NCBI GenBank assembly: GCA_040391785.1
Contig: JBEBXH010000017.1
Location: 13,073 to 77,072 of the forward strand
DNA from: UBA5239 sp040391785
Lineage (GTDB): Bacteria > Verrucomicrobiota > Lentisphaeria > Victivallales > Victivallaceae
DNA: 64,000 nt
Direction: 5' to 3'
Position numbers and translations under genes: made by a program
In this document: positions 51,812 to 60,460 of the stretch, piece after piece
Numbering within the stretch: the first letter of the stretch is position 1
Layout: every line of letters begins with the position of its first letter
The notes under the pieces: model-generated
Databases searched by the model: none
What the model was told of the DNA's origin: nothing
Seen by the model: only the letters and a program-made list of their open reading frames with translations

Positions 51812-53758
51812 TTAATCTTGGCCTTGTTCCTTGTTTTACCGACAGTAGCATCTGCGCAGCAAGAGCAAAATTTGTTGAGCAGCAAATATTCGCTGCAGGA
51901 ATTACAGCGAACGCTGATACCGCAAGCCCAATGGAAACCTTTCCCGTCGGTTGACGACCGCGCCAGATGGGCGCGAGCCGACTCGAAAATGATGGCATCG
52001 TATATTGCGAATGCCGAACAATACCTCGATTATGATTGGCCAACGATTCCGGCGACCCTGTCCTTATTGATTGTACGTACAGGTAACCGCAGCGAATATC
52101 AAAAGGTCAGTTTTCAGCGAAGAACGGTCTTAGGCACTTTGCTGCTGGCTGAAATAGCCGAAAATAAAGGTCGTTTTATGAATCAAATCATCAATGGGAT
52201 ATGGGCTATCTGCGAAGAATCGTGGTGGGGTGTGCCGGCGCATCTGCCGGGGACCCCCGACTTGGCCGGGTTGATGGATGTGTCGAAACCCTTCGTCGAC
52301 CTTTTTGCCGCCGAGACCGGTGCGCTGTTGTCGTGGGTTGATTATTTCTTAGGTGACAAGTTGGATGCCGTTTCGCCACAATTGCGCAAACGTATCTACA
52401 ATGAGGTGAATTACCGGCTGATGGAGCCATTGATGAACCAATATCACGGATGGATGGGCAAGACCGCGGGCGGCCGCGGGCCTAACAATTGGAATCCGTG
52501 GATTTGTTCCAACTGGATCAATTTTGTGTTGTTACTCGAAAAGGATGATACCCGTCGTGCAACCATGATTAACAAAGCGCTGCAGGTGCTGGACGAATTT
52601 TTGAATCCCTACCCGCAGGATGGCGGATGCGACGAAGGACCAAGTTATTGGAGCGCCGCTGCCGCTTCGTTGTACGACAATGTGTCGCTGCTCAACCTTG
52701 CCACTGACGATGCCTTCCGTTATGTCTATGACGATGAGCGGTTTTGCAATATGGGGAAATTTATCTACCGGGCGCAGATCAGTGAAAACTATTTTCTTAA
52801 CTTTTCCGATACAAGCCCACGGATGAATGTCGACGCCGCTATGGTCTACCGTTACGGCAAAGACATCCAAGACCCCACGATGATGGCGTTTGGCTCTTAT
52901 TACCACCGCCCCAAACAACTGTCGTTTTCACGCATACATTTTTTTCGTAATCTCTTCGACCTGTTTTTGCTGGACGAACTACAGGAGGCCAGGCAGGAAT
53001 TGCCTTTCCTGAAGGATGTATGGCTGCCCGATCTGCAGGTGATGGCTTCGCGCGATAAGGGGGGCGCTACCGACGGTTTTTACGTAGCGGCCAAAGGCGG
53101 ACATAACGATGAAAGCCATAACCATAACGATATCGGTAACTATGTAGTCTACTACGACGGACTGCCTCTCCTGATAGATATTGGCAGCGGCAACTATACC
53201 GCCCGTACGTTTAGCGGTAAGCGCTACGATATCTGGTTCAACTGCTCCGATTATCATAATACGCCTACCGTCAATGGCGTTACACAAAAGGCGGGAATGA
53301 CATTTTGCGCTTCAGACGTCGGTTATAAAACGAGCGAGGCGATCGTTCAATTTTCGTTGGATATCGCCAAAGCCTATCCTGCCGACGCAAGTATCAACTC
53401 GTGGGAACGCACCGTCACGCTCAATCGCGGTAAAAACGTACAAATCAGGGATGTGACGAACCTGCAAAAGGCCGTTTCGGTGGTTCAGCACCTGATGACC
53501 TGTTACCCTTCCGAAATAACGAAACCCGGCGAGGTAACCATTCACTATAAGAACAAAGACAAAAAGATTGTCGATTTTATCGTAAAATACAATGCTCAAC
53601 AGATGATGGCTACGGTGGAAAAAGTGAAACTCGAAACCGAAGAAGACAAGGGCGTGCTTTCTAAATGGGGAGATACGATTTATCGGATTAATTTTGAGGC
53701 CAAAGACCCCAAGATAAAGGATATCTATTTCTTTGAGATCAAACCCGGAAAAATATGA
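51680..53758 (+). CDS. Heparinase II/III-like polysaccharide lyase (start region rebuilt by MITE)
   Basis: 692 residues in the current frame, starting inside the MITE. Lyase motifs: the central helical part with YHGWMGKTAGGRGPNNWNPW and PYPQDGGCDEGPSYWSAAAA, then the heparinase II/III core GGHNDESHNHNDIGNYVVYY (His-rich active-site region) and a C-terminal beta domain. The hydrophobic signal LLILALFLVLPTVASAQ remains. Removing the MITE and one TTA restores an ATG at 51628 reading MKCLKLSLILALFLV in frame, so the ancestral start was 51628. Base use is distinctly less GC-rich than the neighbours, in Bacteroidota style. Whether the present form is expressed is uncertain. Confidence 0.75.
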   Translation: MMQRRNVSHEVRKNRGYRGIYDFSGQMNDVSPQIRRFLLLVDKLLILALFLVLPTVASAQQEQNLLSSKYSLQELQRTLIPQAQWKPFPSVDDRARWARADSKMMASYIANAEQYLDYDWPTIPATLSLLIVRTGNRSEYQKVSFQRRTVLGTLLLAEIAENKGRFMNQIINGIWAICEESWWGVPAHLPGTPDLAGLMDVSKPFVDLFAAETGALLSWVDYFLGDKLDAVSPQLRKRIYNEVNYRLMEPLMNQYHGWMGKTAGGRGPNNWNPWICSNWINFVLLLEKDDTRRATMINKALQVLDEFLNPYPQDGGCDEGPSYWSAAAASLYDNVSLLNLATDDAFRYVYDDERFCNMGKFIYRAQISENYFLNFSDTSPRMNVDAAMVYRYGKDIQDPTMMAFGSYYHRPKQLSFSRIHFFRNLFDLFLLDELQEARQELPFLKDVWLPDLQVMASRDKGGATDGFYVAAKGGHNDESHNHNDIGNYVVYYDGLPLLIDIGSGNYTARTFSGKRYDIWFNCSDYHNTPTVNGVTQKAGMTFCASDVGYKTSEAIVQFSLDIAKAYPADASINSWERTVTLNRGKNVQIRDVTNLQKAVSVVQHLMTCYPSEITKPGEVTIHYKNKDKKIVDFIVKYNAQQMMATVEKVKLETEEDKGVLSKWGDTIYRINFEAKDPKIKDIYFFEIKPGKI

Positions 53759-53808
53759 AAAATATACGGAGTATATGCGCAGCCGGGTAACGTTGAGCTC
53801 AGTAGAGG

Positions 53809-53833
53809 AGGCTCCGCGTTCCTCGCATTCATC
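53809..53833. repeat. Copy of a small dispersed repeat (CTCCGCGTTCCTCGC core)
   Basis: The 15-bp core occurs here and again in the hairpin at 63949-63971. In both places the element is next to a segment related to GCATTCATC. Confidence 0.4.
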
Positions 53834-53851
53834 TGGATTATCCTTTTTCAT

Positions 53852-53879
53852 TTGACTATGCCCGGTAAAACAGTATATT
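53852..53879 (+). promoter_or_regulatory. Promoter of the regulator at 53906
   Basis: TTGACT (53852-53857), a 16-bp spacer and TATATT (53874-53879). GGTAAA and TTTACC flank the promoter core (53864-53869 and 53888-53893) as possible operator half-sites. Confidence 0.55.
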
Positions 53880-53905
53880 AAGTTCAATTTACCAGGGAAC
53901 TTATT

Positions 53906-54967
53906 GTGAATCGCGGCAAACCGGAAAAATATATCGCGCTGGCGGAGGATATCCGCCGCATGATCCAGGAAGAAAAGCTGAAAGCGGACAGCCCCCTGCC
54001 CTCCGAACGCAAGCTCTCCGAACGCTTCGCCGTCAACCACCTGACGCTCCGCAAGGCGTTGCGGCTTCTGGAACAGGAGAAGCTCATTTACAAGGTGCCC
54101 AGCATCGGCAATTACGTGGGCGCGCGCCCCTACAGCGGCAAGGGCAAGAATCTGGTCGGATTTCTCATCCCGGACCATGAAATATTCTTTTATAACATCC
54201 TTGCCGAGCTGGAAGAACGCCTGACCGGAGCCGATCTGCACCCGGTTATCCAGCTGACGAACAGCAACCGCCGCAAGGAAGAGGAATTTCTACGTTTCTG
54301 CATTGAGGAAGAAATCGCCGCCCTGATCGCGGTACCGAACAGCGAGTGCCAGTCGACCTACCGCGAGCTGCCGTTTCCAGTGATCTTCTTTGATATTTTC
54401 CTGCCGGGAATGCCGGTACCATATGTAGTTTCCGACGACTACGCGGGCAGCGCCAAAGCCACCCAGCACCTGTTGAATCAGGGGCACCGGCGCATCGCCC
54501 ACATCGGCAGCATGCATGAGCGCACCTCGGAACTGCGCGCCCGCGGCTACCTCGACACCATGCGCCGGGCGAAAATCGAGCCCTCGGCCGAATACCTGAA
54601 GCGCAAGGAACCCACCCGCCAGTGGGGTTTCTACGCCGCCCAGGAACTGTTCGTCCTGCCCGAACCGCCCACGGCCATCACTTGCGGCAACGACACCATC
54701 GCGGCAGGCGCCATCCGCGCACTCTCGCAACTCGGCGTCAAAGTCCCCGACGACTGCGCCATTACCGGGTTCGGCAACACCGCCGTGGCGGAGGACCTCG
54801 ACCTGACCAGCGTCAGCCAGCAAACCGCCCAGATCGCCTCCGCCATCTGGAATTTGCTCCGCATGCAGCTGGCCGGCCGCAAGACCCCGCCCGAAATCAC
54901 CATCAACACCACACTGCAAGTCCGCGGCTCCACCAGCCCCAACCAGTCAAAATTTAAGAACCTGTAA
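53906..54967 (+). CDS. GntR-type regulator with LacI-like sensor domain
   Basis: 353 residues beginning with GTG at 53906 (CAGGGAAC upstream). Winged helix: ALAEDIRRMIQEEKLKADSP, KLSERFAVNHLTLRKALRLL, EQEKLIYKVPSIGNYV. Sensor domain: NLVGFLIPDHEIFFYNILAE, VSDDYAGSAKATQHLLNQG, HRRIAHIGSMHERTS, DDCAITGFGNTAVAEDLDLT. It precedes an acyltransferase gene by 20 bases, so that gene may be its target, but no pseudopilin or GH follows; this is a variant arrangement. Confidence 0.85.
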   Translation: MNRGKPEKYIALAEDIRRMIQEEKLKADSPLPSERKLSERFAVNHLTLRKALRLLEQEKLIYKVPSIGNYVGARPYSGKGKNLVGFLIPDHEIFFYNILAELEERLTGADLHPVIQLTNSNRRKEEEFLRFCIEEEIAALIAVPNSECQSTYRELPFPVIFFDIFLPGMPVPYVVSDDYAGSAKATQHLLNQGHRRIAHIGSMHERTSELRARGYLDTMRRAKIEPSAEYLKRKEPTRQWGFYAAQELFVLPEPPTAITCGNDTIAAGAIRALSQLGVKVPDDCAITGFGNTAVAEDLDLTSVSQQTAQIASAIWNLLRMQLAGRKTPPEITINTTLQVRGSTSPNQSKFKNL

Positions 54968-54987
54968 TAAAAAAGGCACATAAACCT

Positions 54988-56097
54988 ATGAATTCGAAAC
55001 GTATTGAAGCGATTGACGGCTTGAAAGGTCTTTGTGCGATTTGGCTTTGCCTGTTTCATTACCTGCTTGCCTTCGCTTCTTTTGGCTATATCGGCTGGGA
55101 GAGTGGCATTGCCTACGCAGACCGCGCGGCCTGTTATTTCCGGTATTTCCCGTATTCGATTCTCACCAATGGTTCCTGGCCGCTCTATCTGTTTTTTGCC
55201 CTCATTGCGTTCATTCCGGCGTTCCGCTATTTCCAGACCGCCGATGCTGAAAAGATCAAGCGGCAAGCTGTGATCCGCTATTTCCGCCTGATGCCGCCGA
55301 TTCTCGCCTGCGTGTTGATCGTCTATCTGGTCTATTGCTGCGGCGGCTTCTTCAATCAGGAACTCGGTGCTCTCCTCAATAACCAATGGGACAAAGCATT
55401 TTATTCCGCCCGGCTGTCACTTGCCGGTGCGCTGGCCAATGGTTTCTTCAAGGCCCTATGGAATGGCAATAGCGATTATTGCAGCGTGCTCTGGTGTATG
55501 AACGTGATTTTCTTCGGTTCTTATTTCTCCTACGGCATCCTGCTCTTTTTCGGTTCGATCCGAAAACGTTATTGGATCTACGGGGGGCTTTTTCTGTTGA
55601 GTTTCGCCATACCGCTTTATACGGCATTTCTTGGAGGGATCGTCGCGGCGGATCTGCTGGTTCACCGCCGGAATACCGCTCCGCCTGAATGGCGCGGCTG
55701 GACACTGGCCATATCCGGTATAGTGGCCGGCAATTTTCCCGAAGTATGGCTGCCGCCCGGCATTACCGTGTTCTCCGCTTATGGGATCGGCACATTTCTG
55801 TTTCTGCTCGGATGCGGAGAATCGGCAAAACTCCGCAAACTGTTGTCGAACCGCTGGCTTGTCCGCACCGGAGTTTTCTCGTTTGCGCTGGTCCTGACCC
55901 ACTTCACGGTGCTGATGTCTTTTTCCGCGTGGTTCTACCTGAAGATGAACGCCTTCGGCATGCACTGGCTGCCGGCCCTGGCCTTGACTCTGGCCACGGC
56001 TGTTCCCGCCCATTGTATCTGCACGGTATTGTTTGAGCGCTTTATCGAGCGCCCGTCAGAACGTTTCTCCCATTGGGTATACCAGAAACTCACCTGA
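54988..56097 (+). CDS. Acyltransferase 3-family membrane protein
   Basis: 369 residues with about ten hydrophobic segments. The N-terminal IEAIDGLKGLCAIWLCLFHY motif and a conserved RYFRLMPPILACVLIVYL segment identify the acyltransferase-3 (OafA/YrhL) family, which acetylates or succinylates surface or secreted glycans in the inner membrane. It follows the regulator at 53906, so it may modify a glycan under sugar control. Confidence 0.82.
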   Translation: MNSKRIEAIDGLKGLCAIWLCLFHYLLAFASFGYIGWESGIAYADRAACYFRYFPYSILTNGSWPLYLFFALIAFIPAFRYFQTADAEKIKRQAVIRYFRLMPPILACVLIVYLVYCCGGFFNQELGALLNNQWDKAFYSARLSLAGALANGFFKALWNGNSDYCSVLWCMNVIFFGSYFSYGILLFFGSIRKRYWIYGGLFLLSFAIPLYTAFLGGIVAADLLVHRRNTAPPEWRGWTLAISGIVAGNFPEVWLPPGITVFSAYGIGTFLFLLGCGESAKLRKLLSNRWLVRTGVFSFALVLTHFTVLMSFSAWFYLKMNAFGMHWLPALALTLATAVPAHCICTVLFERFIERPSERFSHWVYQKLT

Positions 56098-56180
56098 AAA
56101 TACCCGAATTCAGGTTGAATCTCCCCGCGATCGAGTATAAATTAAAGGATTATAATCAATAACAACAAGGTACAATCATT

Positions 56181-57368
56181 ATGCAACTGGTTTCTGATAA
56201 CATCAAGCAGGCCATGGGCGGAGCGTCTTTCATCCGCAAAATGTTCGAAGTCGGCATTGAACTGAAAAAAGAATACGGCGCCGAAAACGTCTACGATTTC
56301 AGCCTCGGCAATCCCGATGCGCCGCCGCCGGCCGGAGCCGCGTCCAGCCTGTGCAAGGTGGCCGAAACGGCCGGCGAGCCGTTCGCTTTCGGCTATATGC
56401 CCAATGCCGGGTACCCCGAAACCCGCGGCGCCATCGCCGGCAGCCTCACCCGCGAACAGGGCGTGGACGTGCCGGTATCAAACGTCATCGTCACCACCGG
56501 TGCGGCGGGCGCGATCAACGTGCTGTTCCGCGCCATTCTGGAACAGGGCGACGAGGTCATCTGTCCGGCGCCGTATTTCATGGAATACCGTTTTTATGCC
56601 GGGAACTTCGGCGGCGTTTTGAAGCCGGTCCTGAGCAAGGATTTCACCTTCGAACTCGACATCGACGCCATCGAAAAAGCGCTCACGCCGCAGACCAAAG
56701 CCATCCTGGTCAATTCGCCGAACAACCCCACCGGTCAGATTTACACCCGCGCCGAGCTTGAGGCCCTGGCGCAGGTCATGCACCGCCACATGAAAAAGAC
56801 CGGCAAGGTCCTTTATTTGGTATCCGACGAACCGTACCGCGCGCTGAACTTCGACAGCCACGAAATCCCGTCGCTGTTCGACATTTACGAATACACCGTG
56901 ATCGTCGGTTCGTATTCCAAGACGCTCTCGCTGGCCGGCGCCCGTATCGGTTACCTGGCCGTCTGCCCGTCCATGCCGAACGCCATGGAACTGGTCAACG
57001 CCGCCATCATGACCAACCGTATCCTCGGTTTCGTCAACGCCCCGGCCATCGCCCAGAAGCTCCTGACCTGCATGATCGACGAACAGATCGACCTGAAGAT
57101 CTATCGCGAACGCCGCGACGCCATGGCCAGGGTCCTCGACCGCGCCGGAATCAAATACAATTTGCCGAAGGGCGCACTGTATTTCTTCCCGAAATCCCCG
57201 CTGCCGAACGACGGCGACTTCGTCAACCTCCTGCTCAAGGAACGCATCCTGGCCGTACCCGGCGCCGGCTTCGGCACCCCGGGCTATTTCCGGCTGGCGT
57301 TCTGCGTCCCCACGAGCAGTATCGAAAATTCGGCGGACGGCTTCGTCCGGGCCATGCGGAATCTCTAA
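56181..57368 (+). CDS. Class I/II pyridoxal-phosphate aminotransferase
   Basis: 395 residues. PLP-binding lysine in YSKTLSLAGARIGYL (near residue 250), plus VYDFSLGNPDAPPP, ILVNSPNNPTGQIYT and SDEPYRALNF, all conserved in fold-type I aminotransferases of the AspC/Tyr type. The amino-acid substrate cannot be told from sequence alone; a role in amino-acid synthesis is likely given the convergent leuA neighbour. It appears monocistronic. Confidence 0.88.
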   Translation: MQLVSDNIKQAMGGASFIRKMFEVGIELKKEYGAENVYDFSLGNPDAPPPAGAASSLCKVAETAGEPFAFGYMPNAGYPETRGAIAGSLTREQGVDVPVSNVIVTTGAAGAINVLFRAILEQGDEVICPAPYFMEYRFYAGNFGGVLKPVLSKDFTFELDIDAIEKALTPQTKAILVNSPNNPTGQIYTRAELEALAQVMHRHMKKTGKVLYLVSDEPYRALNFDSHEIPSLFDIYEYTVIVGSYSKTLSLAGARIGYLAVCPSMPNAMELVNAAIMTNRILGFVNAPAIAQKLLTCMIDEQIDLKIYRERRDAMARVLDRAGIKYNLPKGALYFFPKSPLPNDGDFVNLLLKERILAVPGAGFGTPGYFRLAFCVPTSSIENSADGFVRAMRNL

Positions 57369-57388
57369 ACCCGGCCAGTCTTCTGTTA

Positions 57389-57536
57389 TTAACCACGGAA
57401 TACACGGAAATCACGGAAAACTTTTTGATGAATTCATTTTTGTGATTTTTGTCTGTCTTGCTGTAATCTTGGCGAAGATGGATGTTTTTTATGATCTTCC
57501 CAGATTTTCCGTGCTTTCCGTGTATTCCGTGGTTAA
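57389..57536. repeat. Long hairpin of 10-bp repeats (element B)
   Basis: Arms of 32 bp (57389-57420 and 57505-57536) match at 31 of 32 positions; each arm contains three units of the type TACACGGAAA. The loop is 84 bp. Its central part resembles element A. It lies between the convergent aminotransferase and leuA genes and could serve as a bidirectional terminator or be a non-autonomous mobile element. Confidence 0.85.
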
Positions 57537-57569
57537 AATTTTCACTGCCAAATTACGCAGAACCCCTGA

Positions 57570-59249
57570 TCAACGGCTGTGATTCAGAGCATTGACCAGC
57601 GCGCGAATCGCCGCCAGGTTGATGCTCTCGTCAATACCCGTGCCATAGACCGTTTTCCCGCCGACCCGGGCGCCGATGAAAGCGATGGCATGGGCATTGG
57701 CGCCGCGTTCCATCGCGTGCTCGTGATATTCATCCACCTGAATTTCCGGAATATCCGGGCAGTTCCCGAACGCCGCCACCGCCGCCTCGATCGGTCCCTT
57801 GCCGATTCCTGAAATCCGGCGCGGTTGACCGCCGACGGCGATCTCCATCTCTACCTCGGTATCTTTGACCTTCGGTGAAGCAGGGCGGCGAATCTGGAAA
57901 TCCGTTATCGCGAACTTCGCATTCGCGGGCGATACGATCCGCTCCTGAAAAATCCGGTAAACTTCCCTCGGCGTCACCTCTTTACCGGTCGCTTCGGCCT
58001 CCTGTTGAACCGCCCGTGCCACCATCGGCTGCATCGCTTTCGGCACATAAATCCCATACATGCTCTCCAGCACATAGGCCACACCGCCCTTGCCGGACTG
58101 GCTGTTGATCCGGATCAGCCCCTCGTAATCCCGCCCGATATCGACCGGGTCCAGGTGCAGATACGGCACCTTCCAGCCCTGCCGGAAATAATCGCCGATT
58201 TCCTGCCGCTGCGCCATGCCCTTGCGGATCGCGTCCTGATGCGTCCCCGAGAACGCCGTAAATACCAGTTCGCCGGTATATGGCGTACGCGGACTGATCT
58301 TGATCTCGGATACTTCCTCGATGAACGCCGCGATCTCCGGCAGGCGCGAGAAATCCAGCCCGGTCTCGACTCCGCGCGACTTCAGGTTCAGCGCAAACGT
58401 GATCAGATCCATGTTCCCCGTGCGCTCGCCGTGACCGGCCAGCGTACCCTCCACCCGCTCCGCCCCGGCCAGCACCGCCAGCTCGGCGGCAGCAATCCCG
58501 CAGCCCTGGTCGTTGTGCGTGTGCACGCTGATGACCGTTTCCGCCATACCGGTATATCTGCGGCAGAAATACTCGATTTTATCCGCGTATTCGTTGGGGC
58601 CGCGCCGCTCCACCGTCGACGGCAGGTTCAGGATGAAATCGCCCTTCCCGCGCGGCTTCCACTCGATCCGCACCGCCTCGCACAGCTCGACAATGAAGTC
58701 GATGTTGCTGTCGGAAAATTCCTCCGGCGAAAACTCATAATTGATCGCCCCGCGCATTCCTTTCGCCTCGATCGCATCGGCAATCATCCGCGTACCGTCA
58801 GCGGCGATACGGATCAGCTCCTCATGTGTTTTGCCGAAAACGAATTTCCGGTGCAGCTCGCTGCCCGCGATATAACAATGCACCATCGCCTGCTTCACAC
58901 CCTCGATCGAAGCCATGGTCCTGTCGATCAGATCCTTGCGGGCCGCAGTGAAAACCACGATCCGCACATCCTCCGGAATCCGGTTTTCGACAATCAGCCG
59001 CCGCACAAATTCAAATTCCTCGCTGGACGCCGCCGGGTAAGCCACCTCAATTTCCTTGAACCCGATCCGGCACAGCATTTCGAAATAACGGATTTTGGTC
59101 TCCACATTCATGGGATTGACAAACGCCTGGTTGCCGTCGCGCAGGTCCACCGGCACCATAACCGGGGCTTTGCTGATGCGCCGGGTGGGCCAGACGCGGT
59201 TTTCGATCTCAACAACTTCGGGGGCACAATATTTCGGATAATCACTCAT
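57570..59249 (-). CDS. leuA: 2-isopropylmalate synthase
   Basis: 559 residues from the ATG at 59249, with GGAGAA upstream; a longer frame to 59336 is not supported. N-terminal PVMVPVDLRDGNQAFVNPM gives the catalytic DLRDGxQ motif; TVISVHTHNDQGCGIAAAEL contains the metal-binding His residues. The C-terminal ~130 residues (RPASPKVKDTEVEMEIAVGG, ESINLAAIRALVNAL) form the leucine-sensing regulatory domain. It makes 2-isopropylmalate, the first committed step of leucine synthesis. This is the long form, as in Corynebacterium-type LeuA. A long leader upstream may give attenuation. Confidence 0.92.
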   Translation of the reverse strand: MSDYPKYCAPEVVEIENRVWPTRRISKAPVMVPVDLRDGNQAFVNPMNVETKIRYFEMLCRIGFKEIEVAYPAASSEEFEFVRRLIVENRIPEDVRIVVFTAARKDLIDRTMASIEGVKQAMVHCYIAGSELHRKFVFGKTHEELIRIAADGTRMIADAIEAKGMRGAINYEFSPEEFSDSNIDFIVELCEAVRIEWKPRGKGDFILNLPSTVERRGPNEYADKIEYFCRRYTGMAETVISVHTHNDQGCGIAAAELAVLAGAERVEGTLAGHGERTGNMDLITFALNLKSRGVETGLDFSRLPEIAAFIEEVSEIKISPRTPYTGELVFTAFSGTHQDAIRKGMAQRQEIGDYFRQGWKVPYLHLDPVDIGRDYEGLIRINSQSGKGGVAYVLESMYGIYVPKAMQPMVARAVQQEAEATGKEVTPREVYRIFQERIVSPANAKFAITDFQIRRPASPKVKDTEVEMEIAVGGQPRRISGIGKGPIEAAVAAFGNCPDIPEIQVDEYHEHAMERGANAHAIAFIGARVGGKTVYGTGIDESINLAAIRALVNALNHSR

Positions 59250-59399
59250 TTTTATATTCTCCAGTATATGATAATTTGAAACAGGGTGACCCTGCAGCGG
59301 CAGAATACGAAAAGACGAACAGATAACACCGCGCAAAGTCAGGAAATCAATACACCGGTCCGGTTGAGATCGAATCCGCAGGGGAAACGCAAGGCGTCT

Positions 59400-59477
59400 T
59401 TACTCAAGCCCGGCCGGCGCAAGTAAGTCGCAGAAGGAGAGAAATCGTGGAAACAGCAAAAACCGGAACAGAAGCAC
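59400..59477 (-). promoter_or_regulatory. Candidate Leu-rich leader peptide/attenuator region of leuA
   Basis: A GTG-started frame (59477) with GAGGA upstream encodes 25 residues, eight of them Leu (LLFRFLLFPRFLSF in the middle), and ends 150 bases before leuA. A second frame (ATG 59556, stop at 59404) ends SLLLRLTCAGRA. CCGGCCGGGCTTGAG near the leader end can pair with a segment of leader RNA at about 59354-59370. This is reading of composition and pairing only; no clear U-run terminator was seen. Confidence 0.35.
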
Positions 59478-59586
59478 TGCCGCTGTCCTCAAAAATGCTG
59501 CGATTGTATTTTTTACAGTCCATATTCCACAATTTGTTGCTTATATCGTGTTGCATTCTTTATGATTGCAATTCGGTATTACTATA

Positions 59587-59614
59587 AATATAATTCATTC
59601 GTTAAAATTGTCAA
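59587..59614 (-). promoter_or_regulatory. Promoter of leuA
   Basis: On the minus strand, perfect TTGACA (59609-59614), a 16-bp spacer and TATATT (59587-59592), which gives an untranslated leader of about 330 bases before leuA. Confidence 0.62.
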
Positions 59615-59754
59615 GCGGTTTTGAAAAATCCTTCCATCGCGACCTCGAAATACCCTTCCATTCTATTTTTAACGAAAAAATTTACAATTCAGCTTGATGA
59701 AACTGAAAAACGCGCTATTTTATAAGACCATTTAGAAGGCATATCTTTCAAAGC

Positions 59755-59844
59755 GGAGAGGTGGCTGAGTGGTCGAAAGCAACGGTTTGCTAAACCGTCG
59801 TACGGGTAACCGTACCGGGGGTTCGAATCCCCCCTTCTCCGCCA
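59755..59844 (+). tRNA. tRNA-Ser (anticodon GCT)
   Basis: A 90-base class II tRNA. The acceptor stem GGAGAGG pairs with CTTCTCC, with the CCA end encoded. The anticodon arm is ACGGTTTGCTAAACCGT, placing GCT in the anticodon (Ser, codons AGC/AGU). The long variable arm (TACGGGTAACCGTA) and the GTTCGAATCC T-loop are present. Confidence 0.95.
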
Positions 59845-60460
59845 TTTATATCATAATCCACTGATTTTAAGCCGATTGCAAAACCGACTTTTTCTGTCGT
59901 TTTTGTCCCATGTGGTACACGAAATGGCCTCTTCTCCGGTTTGCGCCATAAACTCTTCCTCGGAAAAAGTGCGAAAATAAGCCGTATTTTTTAGACAGAT
60001 TCAGAAAAATCAGTCGCATGTCAGAAGACTCAATGAATTTACCTGTACAAATTGATTGAAAATCATTTTTTCAATCAATGCAATTCTCTTTTGACGGGGT
60101 TTTCGAGGCTGTTCAAGTTGTAAACGGAATAATAGGGAGCAAAGCGACCGGTTATGCCGGATTACTGCTTGACCGCGCAGAAAACGCTGTTATTTCTAGT
60201 CACAGGCAGTCGGATAATCGTCTCAGAAAAACTGTTTTCTTGATTTTATTCAAAAATTTCGATCATTTTTGAGGCTATTTATGGTTTAAACCGGAGAAGA
60301 ACCCACGAAATGGTGACACATCGCGTCACTCATAACCAAACCACTGATTAGTACCATAATTTTTCTACAAAATATTCCAGAAATCGTTTGACAAATATAT
60401 TTCCATATAGTAATTTATTATAGCAAAATATATTACACGGAAACACATTTGAGTGAAAAT
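59845..60460 (+). other. 616-bp gap with one hairpin, no gene supported
   Basis: Only a small frame (60078-60272) is present, and its protein has no recognisable features. The segment contains a perfect 11-bp stem-loop (60052-60078) and, near its end, TTGACA at 60388-60393 as a possible promoter of the MarR gene. It directly follows a tRNA gene, a usual place for island integration, but no integrase or direct repeat of the tRNA end was found. Confidence 0.5.
60052..60078. terminator. Perfect 11-bp stem-loop TTGATTGAAAA-TCATT-TTTTCAATCAA
   Basis: Perfect symmetric AT-rich hairpin about 200 bp after the tRNA gene. It may be a weak terminator or a regulator site; no extended U-run follows. Confidence 0.35.

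Noticed and set aside
59250..59336. N-terminal extension of leuA to 59336
   Set aside because: The shorter start at 59249 has a good ribosome site and a normal family N-terminus.
60078..60272. 64-residue open frame after the tRNA gene
   Set aside because: No ribosome site, no recognisable motif, and it begins in the loop end of a hairpin; judged to be chance.
59845..60460. Integration site of a genomic island next to tRNA-Ser
   Set aside because: No integrase gene and no direct repeat of the tRNA 3' end was found in the window.
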